DNA of 64,000 bases from Pseudomonas vancouverensis (GTDB lineage Bacteria; Pseudomonadota; Gammaproteobacteria; Pseudomonadales; Pseudomonadaceae). The notes under the pieces were generated by a model. The model was not told the DNA's origin. It was given only the letters and a program-made list of their open reading frames with translations, and searched no databases. The translations under genes were made by a program, and so were the position numbers. Positions 45,795 to 55,300 of the stretch are shown in pieces (within the stretch, counting starts at the first letter, position 1; the number at the start of each line of letters is the position of its first letter). The stretch spans positions 1 to 64,000 of the forward strand of contig NZ_RRZK01000008.1 in the NCBI RefSeq assembly GCF_004348895.1. The letters run 5' to 3'.

Positions 45795-46679
45795 TCAGGC
45801 GCCGGGCAGCAGCTCATCAATCATGCGCAGACAATGATTCAACCCCGGTGACACATCACCGACCCGCCGACTGAGAATGATCGGTGAGGTCGCGTTGTCT
45901 TCCAGCAGAGGCGTGAAACCGATGTCGTCGCGGTGCAGCAATTGCACCGAGGCCGGCACCAGGGTGACGCCGATTCCCGCCCCCACCAGACCGATGGCCG
46001 TTTGCAGCTCGTTGGTCCATTGCGCCACATGAATGCTCACCCCACAGGATTCGAACAGTGCGATCACGTGATCGGCATAACTCGGACGGGGGTTGCCGGG
46101 GTACAGCACAAAGGGTTCTTTGGCCAGTTGCCGCAGGCTGATGGGGCCGGCCAGCAACGGATGGCCAGCGGGGAGGGCGGCGACCAGGCGATCCTCGGTC
46201 AACACGGTCTGAACGATGGCCGGGTCGTCGATACGGATGCGGCCGAAACCGATGTCGATGCGCCCGGCCTTCAGGGCGTGCACCTGTTGCAAGGTGGTCA
46301 GTTCCGACAGCCCCAGTTCCAGTTCCAACGGCTCACCGCTGCGCAGGCGGCGGATCAGTTCCGGCAGCACGCCGTACAGGGTCGACGGCGCGAAGCCGAT
46401 GCCCAGCCAGGTTTTTTCCCCGAGGCCAATACGCCGGGTGTTGTCGCAGACCTTGTTCAGCTGTTCGAGCAGTGCGGTGGAGTGTTCATGGAAGAAACGC
46501 CCGGCGTCGGTCAACTTCAGCGGGCGGCCGCGTTCGAGCAGCATCACCCCCAGTTCGTCCTCCAGTTGCTGGATCTGCCGGCTCAGGGGCGGCTGGGCGA
46601 TGTGCAGGCGCTCGGCGGCGCGGGTGAAGTTGAGGGTCTGAGCCAGCACCTGAAAGTACCGCAGGTGACGCAATTCCAT
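45795..46679 (-). CDS. catR: LysR regulator CatR
   Basis: A 294-residue LysR regulator with the CatR/BenM-type start MELRHLRYFQVLAQTLNFTR and AERLHIAQPPLSRQIQQLED. It is divergent from catB. CatR proteins activate catBCA with cis,cis-muconate as inducer. An ATAC-N7-GTAT palindrome lies between the genes. Confidence 0.93.
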   Translation of the reverse strand: MELRHLRYFQVLAQTLNFTRAAERLHIAQPPLSRQIQQLEDELGVMLLERGRPLKLTDAGRFFHEHSTALLEQLNKVCDNTRRIGLGEKTWLGIGFAPSTLYGVLPELIRRLRSGEPLELELGLSELTTLQQVHALKAGRIDIGFGRIRIDDPAIVQTVLTEDRLVAALPAGHPLLAGPISLRQLAKEPFVLYPGNPRPSYADHVIALFESCGVSIHVAQWTNELQTAIGLVGAGIGVTLVPASVQLLHRDDIGFTPLLEDNATSPIILSRRVGDVSPGLNHCLRMIDELLPGA

Positions 46680-46702
46680 GGGGCCTCCGCATGTCGTATT
46701 GA

Positions 46703-46717
46703 ATACCTTTAAGGTAT
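46703..46717. promoter_or_regulatory. CatR-type LysR box between catR and catB
   Basis: ATACCTTTAAGGTAT is a perfect ATAC-N7-GTAT palindrome 24 bases upstream of the catR start. A TATATT at 46734-46739 may be the -10 of catB. Confidence 0.75.
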
Positions 46718-46803
46718 CAAGCCAGACCAATTCTATATTGGCCGCCCGGAAAAAGCCGTATGAGAATCGGAGCCAGAACTCCAAGAACCTGACGGGTATC
46801 GAA

Positions 46804-47952
46804 ATGCGTGCAACTGCCATTGAGTCGATCGAGACAATCATCGTCGACCTGCCGACCATCCGCCCGCACAAGCTGGCCATGCACACCATGCAGAACCAGA
46901 CCCTGGTGATCATCCGTGTGCGTTGCGCCGACGGCATCGAAGGCATCGGCGAATCCACCACCATCGGTGGCCTGGCCTATGGCAATGAAAGCCCGGACAG
47001 CATCAAGACCAACATCGACGCACACTTCGCGCCGCTGTTGATCGGCCAGGACAGCAATAACGTCAACGCCGCCATGTTGCGCCTGGAGCGCAGTATCCGT
47101 GGCAATACCTTCGCCAAATCCGGTATCGAAACCGCACTGCTCGACGCACTGGGCAAACGCCTGGGCCTGCCGGTCAGCGAGTTGCTTGGCGGCCGTGTTC
47201 GCGATGCGCTGCCGGTGGCCTGGACCCTGGCCAGCGGCGACACCGAAAAAGACATCGCCGAAGCGGAAAAAATGCTCGACCTTCGTCGTCACCGCATCTT
47301 CAAACTGAAAATCGGCGCCGGCGAAGTCAACCGCGACCTGGCCCACGTCATCGCCATCAAGAAAGCCCTGGGCGATCGCGCCAGTGTGCGGGTCGACGTC
47401 AACCAGGCCTGGGACGAAGCGGTAGCACTGCGCGCCTGCCGGATTCTGGGCAGTAATGGCATCGACCTGATCGAGCAGCCGATCTCGCGCAACAACCGCA
47501 GCGGCATGGCGCGCCTGAATGCGATGAGCCCGGCGCCGATCATGGCCGATGAATCCATCGAGTGCGTGGAGGACGCGTTTAACCTGGCGCGGGAAGGCGC
47601 AGCTTCGGTGTTCGCCCTCAAGATCGCCAAGAACGGTGGCCCGCGTGCCGTACTGCGCACCGCCTCCATCGCCGAAGCGGCCGGCATCGCCCTGTACGGC
47701 GGCACCATGCTCGAAGGCGGCATCGGCACCATGGCTTCGGCCCAGGCCTTCGTCACCCTGAACAAACTGGCTTGGGACACCGAGCTGTTCGGCCCGCTGC
47801 TGCTGACCGAAGACATTCTCAGCGAGCCGCTGGTGTACCGCGATTTCGAACTGCATGTGCCGAACACACCGGGTCTGGGCCTGAGCCTGGATGAAGAGCG
47901 CCTGGCGTTTTTCCGCCGCGACAAGACTTCCACCGCCATTCATCAAGCCTGA
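46804..47952 (+). CDS. catB: Muconate cycloisomerase CatB
   Basis: A 382-residue enolase-superfamily enzyme that turns cis,cis-muconate into muconolactone. Seen: the lysine motif KLKIG (FKLKIGAGEVN), metal ligands in RVDVNQAWDE, DLIEQPI and MADESIE, and FALKIAKNGGP. The start at 46804 gives the normal MRATAIESIE beginning. First gene of catBCA. Confidence 0.97.
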   Translation: MRATAIESIETIIVDLPTIRPHKLAMHTMQNQTLVIIRVRCADGIEGIGESTTIGGLAYGNESPDSIKTNIDAHFAPLLIGQDSNNVNAAMLRLERSIRGNTFAKSGIETALLDALGKRLGLPVSELLGGRVRDALPVAWTLASGDTEKDIAEAEKMLDLRRHRIFKLKIGAGEVNRDLAHVIAIKKALGDRASVRVDVNQAWDEAVALRACRILGSNGIDLIEQPISRNNRSGMARLNAMSPAPIMADESIECVEDAFNLAREGAASVFALKIAKNGGPRAVLRTASIAEAAGIALYGGTMLEGGIGTMASAQAFVTLNKLAWDTELFGPLLLTEDILSEPLVYRDFELHVPNTPGLGLSLDEERLAFFRRDKTSTAIHQA

Positions 47953-47962
47953 GGAGAGCCTT

Positions 47963-48253
47963 ATGCTGTTCCACGTAAAAATGACCGTGAACCTGCCGGT
48001 CGACATGAATCCGGAAGCGGCCGCCAAACTCAAGGCGGACGAAAAGGCCCTGGCCTCTCGCCTGCAGGAGCAGGGCAAGTGGCGTCACCTGTGGCGCATC
48101 GCCGGGCACTACGCCAACTACAGCGTGTTTGATGTCGACAGCGTTCAGGAACTGCATGACCTGCTGATGCAATTGCCACTGTTTCCGTACATGGCTATCG
48201 AAATCGATGCGATGTGCCGTCATCCTTCTTCCATCCGTGACGATGACCGCTGA
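47963..48253 (+). CDS. catC: Muconolactone delta-isomerase CatC
   Basis: A 96-residue enzyme that converts muconolactone to beta-ketoadipate enol-lactone. Typical sequence: MLFHVKMTVNLPVDM and WRIAGHYANYSVFDVDS. GAGGAG precedes the ATG. It lies ten bases after catB. Confidence 0.97.
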   Translation: MLFHVKMTVNLPVDMNPEAAAKLKADEKALASRLQEQGKWRHLWRIAGHYANYSVFDVDSVQELHDLLMQLPLFPYMAIEIDAMCRHPSSIRDDDR

Positions 48254-48308
48254 GCCCAGCCTGCCCAGCTCGCTACGCCAATAATTACAAGATGAGGAAC
48301 CGATCAAC

Positions 48309-49238
48309 ATGAACGTCAAGATTTCCCAGACTGCCGAAGTACAGAAATTCCTTGAAGAGGCCAGCGGCCTGCACAACGATGGCGGCAGCCCGCGCGCCAA
48401 GGCGTTGATTCACCGCATCCTCAAGGATTCGGTGGCGATCATCGAAGACCTGGCAGTGACTCCGGAAGAATTCTGGAAAGCGGTCAACTACCTCAACGTA
48501 CTGGGTGCACGCCAGGAAGCCGGGCTGATCGTCGCCGGTTTGGGCCTGGAGCATTACCTCGACCTGCTGATGGATGCCCAGGACGAGCAAGCCGGCAAGA
48601 CCGGCGGCACCCCGCGCACCATCGAAGGCCCGCTGTATGTGGCCGGCGCACCGCTGTCCGAGGGCGAAGCGCGTCTGGACGATGGCGTCGACCCGGGCGT
48701 CAACCTGTTCATGCAGGGCCGTGTGTTCAACACCGCCGGCGAACCTCTGGCCGGTGCGGTGGTGGACGTGTGGCACGCCAACACCGGTGGCACCTACTCG
48801 TACTTCGACACCACGCAATCGGAATACAACCTGCGTCGCCGTATCGTCACCGACGCTGAAGGTCGCTACCGTTTCCGCAGCATCGTGCCGTCGGGCTACG
48901 GCTGCCCACCGGACGGTCCGACCCAGCAACTGCTCGATCAACTGGGCCGTCACGGCCAGCGCCCGGCGCACATCCACTTCTTCATCTCTGCGCCGGATCA
49001 TCGCCACCTGACCACCCAGATCAACCTGGATGGCGATCAATACCTGCACGACGACTTTGCCTACGCCACCCGTGACGAGCTGATCGCCAAGATCACTTTC
49101 AGCGACGACCAGCAACGTGCTGCCGCCCATGGCGTGAGCGGTCGTTTTGCCGAAATCGAGTTCGATTTCACCCTGCAGGGCTCGGCCCAGCCTGAGGAGC
49201 AGCAGCGTCAGGAGCGTGTGCGCGCCCTCGAGGACTGA
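48309..49238 (+). CDS. catA: Catechol 1,2-dioxygenase CatA
   Basis: A 309-residue intradiol dioxygenase that opens catechol to cis,cis-muconate. Iron ligands are visible: Tyr in GTYSYFD (163/165), Tyr197 (PSGYGCP), His221 and His223 (AHIHFF). It completes the catBCA operon, with 55 bases after catC. Confidence 0.97.
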   Translation: MNVKISQTAEVQKFLEEASGLHNDGGSPRAKALIHRILKDSVAIIEDLAVTPEEFWKAVNYLNVLGARQEAGLIVAGLGLEHYLDLLMDAQDEQAGKTGGTPRTIEGPLYVAGAPLSEGEARLDDGVDPGVNLFMQGRVFNTAGEPLAGAVVDVWHANTGGTYSYFDTTQSEYNLRRRIVTDAEGRYRFRSIVPSGYGCPPDGPTQQLLDQLGRHGQRPAHIHFFISAPDHRHLTTQINLDGDQYLHDDFAYATRDELIAKITFSDDQQRAAAHGVSGRFAEIEFDFTLQGSAQPEEQQRQERVRALED

Positions 49239-49258
49239 TATCGATTCGGTATCGACCT

Positions 49259-49347
49259 TGTGGGAGCGAGCTTGCTCGCGAAGGGGACATCAGCTTCAAC
49301 ATCATGTTGACTGACACACCCCCTTCGCGAGCAAGCTCGCTCCCACA
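49259..49347. repeat. REPIN between catA and benR
   Basis: GTGGGAGCGAGCTTGCTCGC and its inverted partner face each other with CGAAGGGG / CCCCTTCG extensions, so almost the whole element could form one hairpin. It may end or insulate the cat transcript. Confidence 0.95.
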
Positions 49348-49447
49348 GGGTATTTTGTGTAACTGGATTTGAGTGAGTTGGCATCACGCTGCCAGCACTG
49401 TCTTAGAATGGCCCGACGTACACCATAAAAATAACGAGAGTGACCTG

Positions 49448-50407
49448 ATGATGAACGCGCAACTGTTGAGCCAGCACAGCAGGGTGTTCGACCAAGCCGA
49501 CCCCTATGCGGTGTCGGATTACGTCAATCAGCATGTCGGTAACCACAGCATTCTGATGCCTCGCGCCGGCCGTCCGCTGGCCAGCCTGGGCCATCGCAAA
49601 TTCGCCAGCCTCGACCTCTGCCGCATCAGCTATGGCGCCAGTGTGCGGGTCAGATCAGGCGCCCTGGAAAACATCTACCACCTGCAAGTGTTGCTGCGCG
49701 GTAACTGCCTGTGGCGCGGTTACGGTCAGGAACATTACTTTGCGCCGGGTGAACTGCTGCTGATCAACCCCGATGATCCGGTGGACCTGACGTACTCCGA
49801 CGATTGCGAGAAATTCATCCTCAAGGTGCCCACCCGCCTGTTCGAAACAGTCTGCGACGAGCAACGCTGGCGTTATCCGGGGCAGGGCGTGCGGTTCCTG
49901 GAAAACCGCTATCAACTGAACGAGCTGGAAGGCTTCATCAACCTGCTGGCGATGATCTGCCAGGAGGCCGAAGCCAGTGAGCAGGTGCCCCGGGTGCAGG
50001 AGCACTACACGCAAATCATCGTCAGCAAGATGCTCAGCCTGATGAAGACCAACGTCAGCCGCCTGAGTCCTGGCTCGCAGACCATGACCTTCGAGGCCAT
50101 CGCCGACTACATCGCCCAGCATCTCAAGCAGGACATCGACAGTGATGAGCTGGCCCGTCAGGCGAGCATGAGCCTGCGTTCGCTGTACGGCCTGTTCGAG
50201 CGCCATGCCGGGCAGACGCCGAAGAACTACGTGCGGCAGAAACGCCTGGAACGCATTCACGCCTGCTTGAGCGACCCGACCTGCAACGTGCGCAACGTCA
50301 CCGAAGTGGCAATGGACTATGGCTTCCTGCATTTGGGCAGGTTTTCCGACAGTTATCGCAAGCAGTTTGGCGAGTTGCCTTCGGATACCCTCAAGCGGCG
50401 GCATTGA
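49448..50407 (+). CDS. benR: AraC/XylS-family benzoate regulator BenR
   Basis: A 319-residue XylS-like activator with an N-terminal sensing domain (QVLLRGNCLWRGYGQEHYFA) and a C-terminal double HTH (DELARQASMSLRSLYGLFER, VTEVAMDYGFLHLGRFSDSY). BenR activates benABCD with benzoate. Two direct TGCA-N6-GGATA sites precede benA. Adjacent ATGs at 49448 and 49451 are possible starts. Confidence 0.95.
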   Translation: MMNAQLLSQHSRVFDQADPYAVSDYVNQHVGNHSILMPRAGRPLASLGHRKFASLDLCRISYGASVRVRSGALENIYHLQVLLRGNCLWRGYGQEHYFAPGELLLINPDDPVDLTYSDDCEKFILKVPTRLFETVCDEQRWRYPGQGVRFLENRYQLNELEGFINLLAMICQEAEASEQVPRVQEHYTQIIVSKMLSLMKTNVSRLSPGSQTMTFEAIADYIAQHLKQDIDSDELARQASMSLRSLYGLFERHAGQTPKNYVRQKRLERIHACLSDPTCNVRNVTEVAMDYGFLHLGRFSDSYRKQFGELPSDTLKRRH

Positions 50408-50462
50408 TCCAAACCGGCGGCAATACACGTTGGTGAGATACGGTCTGTGTAAAGGTGCATCC

Positions 50463-50611
50463 TGTGGCGAGGGAGCTTGTCGGATCGCCGCACCGTCCCG
50501 TCCGGCTGCGCAGCCGTCGTAAATATGGAGGATGCGGTTCATCTGAATCACTGCGATCTCAGGATTCTGGGGCCGCTTCGCAGCCCAACGGGAGCAAGCT
50601 CCCTCGCCACA
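50463..50611. repeat. Second-family REPIN (TGTGGCGAGGGAGCTTG)
   Basis: TGTGGCGAGGGAGCTTG on the left pairs with CAAGCTCCCTCGCCACA on the right. This is a different core from the other REP elements here. It fills most of the 344-base gap before benA. Confidence 0.88.
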
Positions 50612-50651
50612 AAAGCTTCTCCTCAACTGAGGCTCCCCGCACTTCAGGTAT

Positions 50652-50687
50652 TGCACAAAACGGATAAAGGTCTGCACCCCGCGGATA
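50652..50687 (+). promoter_or_regulatory. Two BenR/XylS binding sites of the benA promoter
   Basis: TGCACAAAACGGATA (50652-50666) and TGCACCCCGCGGATA (50673-50687) both fit TGCA-N6-GGNTA. They are six bases apart, as in the XylS-controlled Pm promoter. Confidence 0.93.
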
Positions 50688-50708
50688 GTCCGGCGCTTCG
50701 CCCCCTCC

Positions 50709-50714
50709 TAGCAT
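50709..50714 (+). promoter_or_regulatory. -10 element of the benA promoter
   Basis: TAGCAT lies 21 bases after the second BenR site, the same distance as TAGGCT in Pm. This puts the transcript start near 50721 and excludes the ATG at 50713 as the benA start. Confidence 0.8.
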
Positions 50715-50751
50715 GGCCTTGCCTGAAATAAAAACAATGGAGGCGGCGGCC

Positions 50752-52116
50752 ATGACCCTGCGACCCGAATACCTTCACTCCCTGCTTGAAGACAATCCTG
50801 AGCAAGGCATCTATCGCTGCAAGCGCGAGATGTTCACCGATCCGCGCCTGTTCGATCTGGAGATGGAACACATCTTCGAAGGCAACTGGTTGTATCTGGC
50901 GCATGAAAGCCAGATCCCCAACAAAAACGATTTCTACACCACCACCATGGGGCGCCAGTCGATCTTCATCGCGCGCAACAAGGACGGTGAACTGAACGCC
51001 TTCATCAACGCCTGCAGCCACCGCGGCGCGATGCTTTGCCGGCACAAGTCCGGCAACAAGAGCTCCTACACCTGCCCGTTCCACGGCTGGACCTTCAACA
51101 ACTCCGGCAAGCTGCTCAAGGTCAAGGACCCGGCCAACGCGGGTTACCCGTCGAGCTTCAATTGCGAAGGCTCCCACGACCTGACTCGCGTCGCGCGTTT
51201 CGAATCCTACCGAGGCTTTCTGTTCGGCAGTCTGAAGGCCGATGTGGTGCCGCTGGTCGAGCACCTGGGCGAATCGGCGAAGATCATCGACATGATCGTC
51301 GACCAGTCCGTCGATGGCCTGGAAGTGCTGCGCGGTTCCTCCAGCTACATCTACGAAGGCAACTGGAAACTCACGGCGGAAAACGGCGCCGACGGCTATC
51401 ACGTCAGCTCCGTGCACTGGAACTACGCCGCCACCCAGAACCAGCGCAAGCAGCGCGAGGCCGGTGACGAAAACCCGACCATGAGCGCCGGCAGCTGGGC
51501 CAAGCAGGGCGGTGGTTTCTACTCCTTCGACAAAGGCCACATGCTGCTCTGGACCCGTTGGGCCAACCCCGAGGACCGTCCGCTGTACGAGCGTCGCGAC
51601 GAGCTGGCCCGGGATTTCGGCAAGGCGCGCGCTGACTGGATGATCGAGAACTCGCGCAACCTGTGCCTGTACCCGAACGTCTACCTGATGGACCAGTTCA
51701 GCTCGCAGATCCGCATCGCCCGGCCGATTTCGGTGAACCGCACGGAAATCACCATTTACTGCATCGCCCCCAAAGGCGAAAGCGACCAGGCGCGGTCGAG
51801 CCGGATTCGCCAGTACGAGGACTTCTTCAACGTCAGCGGCATGGCCACCCCGGATGACCTGGAGGAATTCCGGTCCTGCCAGACCGGTTATCAAGGCAGC
51901 GTCACCACCTGGAACGACATGTCCCGTGGGGCCGAGCACTGGGTCGAGGGCGCCGATGAGGCCGCGCAGGAAATCGACTTGCACCCATTGCTCAGCGGTG
52001 TGCGCACCGAAGACGAAGGCCTGTTCGTACTGCAGCACAAGTACTGGCAGCAGACCATGCTCAAGGCCCTGGCCGCCGAGCAGTCGAAATTGATCGCCGT
52101 GGAGGACGTGCAATGA
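50752..52116 (+). CDS. benA: Benzoate 1,2-dioxygenase large subunit BenA
   Basis: A 454-residue Rieske oxygenase alpha subunit. Rieske ligands: Cys88/His90 and Cys108/His111 (CSH ... CPFH). The mononuclear iron site is in [13 protein letters not shown]. With BenB and BenC it hydroxylates benzoate. GGAGG at 50739-50743 sets the start at 50752. It overlaps benB by four bases. Confidence 0.97.
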   Translation: MTLRPEYLHSLLEDNPEQGIYRCKREMFTDPRLFDLEMEHIFEGNWLYLAHESQIPNKNDFYTTTMGRQSIFIARNKDGELNAFINACSHRGAMLCRHKSGNKSSYTCPFHGWTFNNSGKLLKVKDPANAGYPSSFNCEGSHDLTRVARFESYRGFLFGSLKADVVPLVEHLGESAKIIDMIVDQSVDGLEVLRGSSSYIYEGNWKLTAENGADGYHVSSVHWNYAATQNQRKQREAGDENPTMSAGSWAKQGGGFYSFDKGHMLLWTRWANPEDRPLYERRDELARDFGKARADWMIENSRNLCLYPNVYLMDQFSSQIRIARPISVNRTEITIYCIAPKGESDQARSSRIRQYEDFFNVSGMATPDDLEEFRSCQTGYQGSVTTWNDMSRGAEHWVEGADEAAQEIDLHPLLSGVRTEDEGLFVLQHKYWQQTMLKALAAEQSKLIAVEDVQ

Positions 52117-52601
52117 GCATTTCTTACGATGCAGTGCGCGACTTCCTCTACCGCGAAGCACGCTACCTCGATGACCGTCAGTGGGACGAATGGCTGGAGC
52201 TGTACGCCCCGGACGCGACTTTCTGGATGCCGTCCTGGGACGACAATGACGAATTGACCGAAGACCCGCAGCGGGAAATCTCGCTGATCTGGTACGGCAA
52301 CCGCACCGGCCTCGAAGACCGCATCTTCCGCATCAAGACCGAGCGTTCCAGCGCCAGCGTGCCGGACACCCGCACTTCGCACAACATCAGCAATATCGAG
52401 CTGCTCGAACAGGCCGACGGGCTGTGTCAGGTGCGCTTCAACTGGCACACCCTGAGCTTTCGCTACAAGACCGTCGACAGCTATTTCGGCAGCAGTTTCT
52501 ACACCCTCGATGTGCGTGGTGAAAACCCACTGATCAAGGCCAAGAAAGTGATCCTGAAGAACGACTACGTTCGTCAGGTCATCGATATCTATCACCTGTG
52601 A
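52113..52601 (+). CDS. benB: Benzoate 1,2-dioxygenase small subunit BenB
   Basis: A 162-residue beta subunit with the SnoaL-like fold ([33 protein letters not shown]). It builds the alpha3beta3 oxygenase with BenA. It overlaps benA by four bases and precedes benC by ten. Confidence 0.97.
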   Translation: MSISYDAVRDFLYREARYLDDRQWDEWLELYAPDATFWMPSWDDNDELTEDPQREISLIWYGNRTGLEDRIFRIKTERSSASVPDTRTSHNISNIELLEQADGLCQVRFNWHTLSFRYKTVDSYFGSSFYTLDVRGENPLIKAKKVILKNDYVRQVIDIYHL

Positions 52602-52611
52602 GACCGCGGTC

Positions 52612-53625
52612 ATGACCCATTCCATCGCATTCAATTTCGAAGACGGCGTCACCCGCTTCATTGACGCAGCGGCCGGTGAAACCGTGGCCGACGCCGCCTA
52701 CCGCCAGGGCATCAATATTCCGCTGGACTGCCGCGACGGCGCCTGCGGCACCTGCAAGTGTTTCGCCGAGGCCGGCCAGTACGATCTGGGTGAGGAATAC
52801 ATCGACGATGCCTTGAGCGCCGAAGAAGCCGAACAGGGTTTTGTGCTGACCTGCCAGATGCGCGCCCAGTCCGATTGCGTGGTGCGCGTACCGGCTTCCT
52901 CCGAGGTTTGCCGTACCCGCCAGGCCAGTTACGACGCGACCATCAGCGCCGTGCGGCAGCTGTCCGACAGCACCATTGCCTTGTCGATCAAGGGCGAGGC
53001 GCTGAGCAAATTGGCGTTCCTGCCGGGGCAGTACGTGAACCTGGGGATACCCGGCAGCGAGCAGACCCGTGCGTACTCGTTCAGCTCGTTGCAGCGCGAT
53101 GGCGAGGTCAGCTTCCTGATCCGCAACGTGCCCGGCGGCCTGATGAGCAGTTTTCTCACCGGCATGGCCAAGGCGGGTGACAGCATGAGCCTGGCCGGTC
53201 CCCTGGGCAGTTTCTACCTGCGCGATATTCGCCGGCCACTGTTGTTGCTGGCCGGTGGCACAGGCCTGGCACCGTTCACCGCGATGCTGGAGAAAATCGC
53301 CGAGCAGGGCAGCGCACACCCGTTGCATCTGATCTACGGCGTGACCAACGACTTCGACCTGGTGGAACTCGACCGTCTCGAAGCCTTCGCCGCACGCATC
53401 CCCAATTTCACCTTCAGTGCCTGCGTCGCCAGCCCGGACAGCCAGCACCCGCTCAAGGGCTATGTGACCCAGCACATCGAACCCAAGCACCTGAACGAAG
53501 GCGACGTCGACGTCTACCTGTGCGGCCCGCCGCCGATGGTCGAGGCGGTCAGCCAGTTCATTCGCGAACAAGGCATCGCCCCGGCGAACTTCTATTACGA
53601 GAAATTCGCCGCCAGCGCGGCGTGA
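52612..53625 (+). CDS. benC: Benzoate dioxygenase reductase BenC
   Basis: A 337-residue electron-transfer protein. An N-terminal plant-type [2Fe-2S] domain has Cys40, Cys45, Cys48 and Cys81; FAD binding follows (RAYSFSS) and an NADH domain (LLLAGGTGLAPFTAML, YLCGPPPMVEAV). It passes electrons from NADH to BenAB. Confidence 0.97.
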   Translation: MTHSIAFNFEDGVTRFIDAAAGETVADAAYRQGINIPLDCRDGACGTCKCFAEAGQYDLGEEYIDDALSAEEAEQGFVLTCQMRAQSDCVVRVPASSEVCRTRQASYDATISAVRQLSDSTIALSIKGEALSKLAFLPGQYVNLGIPGSEQTRAYSFSSLQRDGEVSFLIRNVPGGLMSSFLTGMAKAGDSMSLAGPLGSFYLRDIRRPLLLLAGGTGLAPFTAMLEKIAEQGSAHPLHLIYGVTNDFDLVELDRLEAFAARIPNFTFSACVASPDSQHPLKGYVTQHIEPKHLNEGDVDVYLCGPPPMVEAVSQFIREQGIAPANFYYEKFAASAA

Positions 53626-53635
53626 GCAACGCTTC

Positions 53636-53659
53636 TGTGGGAGCGAGCCTGATCCCACA
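53636..53659. repeat. Compact REP-like hairpin between benC and benD
   Basis: GTGGGAGCGAGCCTGATCCCAC is a shortened REP variant that can fold on itself (TGTGGGA ... TCCCACA). It separates benC and benD. Confidence 0.7.
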
Positions 53660-53700
53660 GGACCGCGTTGCAGCCGGCTTCATTTTTTCATGAGGTACAC

Positions 53701-54474
53701 ATGAACAGATTCCAGGACAAAGTGGCACTGATCACCGGCGCCGCCCAGGGCATCGGTCGGCGGGTGGCCGAACGCATGGCGGCACAGGGGGCGAAACTGA
53801 TTCTGGTGGATCGCGCCGAGCTGGTGTTTGAGGTGCAGCAGGAACTGGCAGCGTTCAGCGAGGTGCTGGCGCTGACCGCGGACCTCGAGCAATACGAGGA
53901 GTGCAGCCGGGTGATGCAAATTGCCGTCGAACGCTTCGGGCGTCTCGATGTGCTGATCAACAACGTCGGCGGCACCATCTGGGCCAAGCCGTTCGAGCAC
54001 TACGAAGCCGGGCAGATCGAGGCTGAGGTGCGCCGCTCACTGTTCCCGACACTGTGGTGCTGCCATGCCGCACTGCCGTTCATGCTGGAGCAGGGCAGTG
54101 GCGCCATCGTCAACGTGTCTTCCATCGCCACCCGCAGCATCAACCGCGTGCCGTACGGCGCGGCGAAGGGTGGGGTGAACGCGTTGACCGCTTGCCTGGC
54201 GTTCGAGACCGCCGGTCGCGGCGTGCGGGTCAACGCCACCGCGCCCGGTGGCACTGAAGCACCCGCGCGGCGCATTCCGCGCAACGCTGCCGAGCAGAGC
54301 GAACAGGAAAAAGTCTGGTACCAGCAGATCGTCGATCAAACCATCGACAGCAGCCTGATGAAGCGCTACGGCACACTGGACGAGCAGACAGACGCTATCC
54401 TGTTTCTGGCCAGCGACGAGGCGTCCTACATCACCGGCATGGTCATGCCCGTGGGCGGTGGCGATCAGGGCTGA
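53701..54474 (+). CDS. benD: Benzoate diol dehydrogenase BenD
   Basis: A 257-residue short-chain dehydrogenase that oxidises and decarboxylates the benzoate cis-diol to catechol. NAD motif TGAAQGIG (12-19); catalytic Ser140/141, Tyr152 and Lys156 (YGAAK). GAGGT precedes the ATG. It ends the ben operon; no benzoate transporter gene follows. Confidence 0.96.
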   Translation: MNRFQDKVALITGAAQGIGRRVAERMAAQGAKLILVDRAELVFEVQQELAAFSEVLALTADLEQYEECSRVMQIAVERFGRLDVLINNVGGTIWAKPFEHYEAGQIEAEVRRSLFPTLWCCHAALPFMLEQGSGAIVNVSSIATRSINRVPYGAAKGGVNALTACLAFETAGRGVRVNATAPGGTEAPARRIPRNAAEQSEQEKVWYQQIVDQTIDSSLMKRYGTLDEQTDAILFLASDEASYITGMVMPVGGGDQG

Positions 54475-54484
54475 CAATGTCAGA

Positions 54485-54847
54485 TTACAAGCGACGCTGA
54501 AACGTCCTCAGGATGCTGAGTGCGGCATCGCTGATGTTCAGATTGTGCACCGAGTCCAGCGGGTGCCAGATGCAGTCGGCGATTTCATTCTGCGGCCGGG
54601 CCTGATCGAGGTTCAGCACCGACACCTCGTAGACGTGGTGTCGGGTGCCACCCGAATCCAGCACCATCAGGTACACCAATTCGTCGACAATCAGGCTGGT
54701 TTCTTCCTGCAGTTCGCGAATGGCCGCGTTGGGCACGGTTTCATCCCGTTCGACCTTGCCTCCGGGCAGCGTCCAGCGGCTCTCGGGCTTTCGCACCAAC
54801 AGCACTCGTCTGTCCTGCTCGCAAATGACGGTCGCGCGTATTTTCAT
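54485..54847 (-). CDS. Nudix hydrolase with altered box
   Basis: A 120-residue Nudix protein. The box runs Gly30 ... Glu36 ... Arg44-Glu45 ... Glu48-Glu49, so the metal-binding Glu residues are kept, but the final Gly is Ser51 (EETSL). It is probably active with an unknown nucleotide substrate. It is convergent with benD, ten bases away. Confidence 0.85.
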   Translation of the reverse strand: MKIRATVICEQDRRVLLVRKPESRWTLPGGKVERDETVPNAAIRELQEETSLIVDELVYLMVLDSGGTRHHVYEVSVLNLDQARPQNEIADCIWHPLDSVHNLNISDAALSILRTFQRRL

Positions 54848-55054
54848 CGGTTACCGGGGTTGGCTGGTCCTTGATCAGGCAGCGTCAGGGGAGGGCCTTT
54901 TGCGCCGCCATCGAAGTAGTTTGAGCGGCGAATGTGACGGAAAGTGCAGCCACACCGAAGGAATTTTCGCGACGACGGCTGGTCGGTACTTTTGAGGAGG
55001 GGAGGCGTAAGGTAGCGCCTCTACCTGATTTCACTGCCGTAAAAGGAGGTGACC

Positions 55055-55255
55055 ATGAGCGTACCGATGCTGAACAAGATGCACATGAACGGGTATGACG
55101 TACTCAGCGTCAACAACGGCCCCTGGCGGGTCTGCACCCAGGGTGATCGGCTGGGTTCGTTCGACAGTCGGGAAGAGGCGCTGGCCTTTGCCGCGTCGTT
55201 GCCTGGCTATCGGGCCAGGGCCGGCAAGCCTGCGGGCGGCCATCACGCCAAATGA
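55055..55255 (+). CDS. Small DUF2188-like protein (66 residues)
   Basis: A perfect Shine-Dalgarno AAAAGGAGGT precedes the ATG at 55055. The protein (MSVPMLNKMHMNGYDVLSVN, WRVCTQGDRLGSFDSREEAL) resembles small DUF2188-type proteins. A strong terminator follows the stop. Function unknown; the strong ribosome site suggests high expression. The 200 bases before it hold no recognised gene. Confidence 0.78.
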   Translation: MSVPMLNKMHMNGYDVLSVNNGPWRVCTQGDRLGSFDSREEALAFAASLPGYRARAGKPAGGHHAK

Positions 55256-55265
55256 AGCAAGCCTC

Positions 55266-55290
55266 AAGCCCCGGTTTTCCGGGGCTTTTT
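55266..55290 (+). terminator. Rho-independent terminator
   Basis: AAGCCCCGG pairs with CCGGGGCTT around TTTT and is followed by TTTTT. It ends the small gene at 55055-55255. Confidence 0.93.
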
Positions 55291-55300
55291 CATGTCAGCG

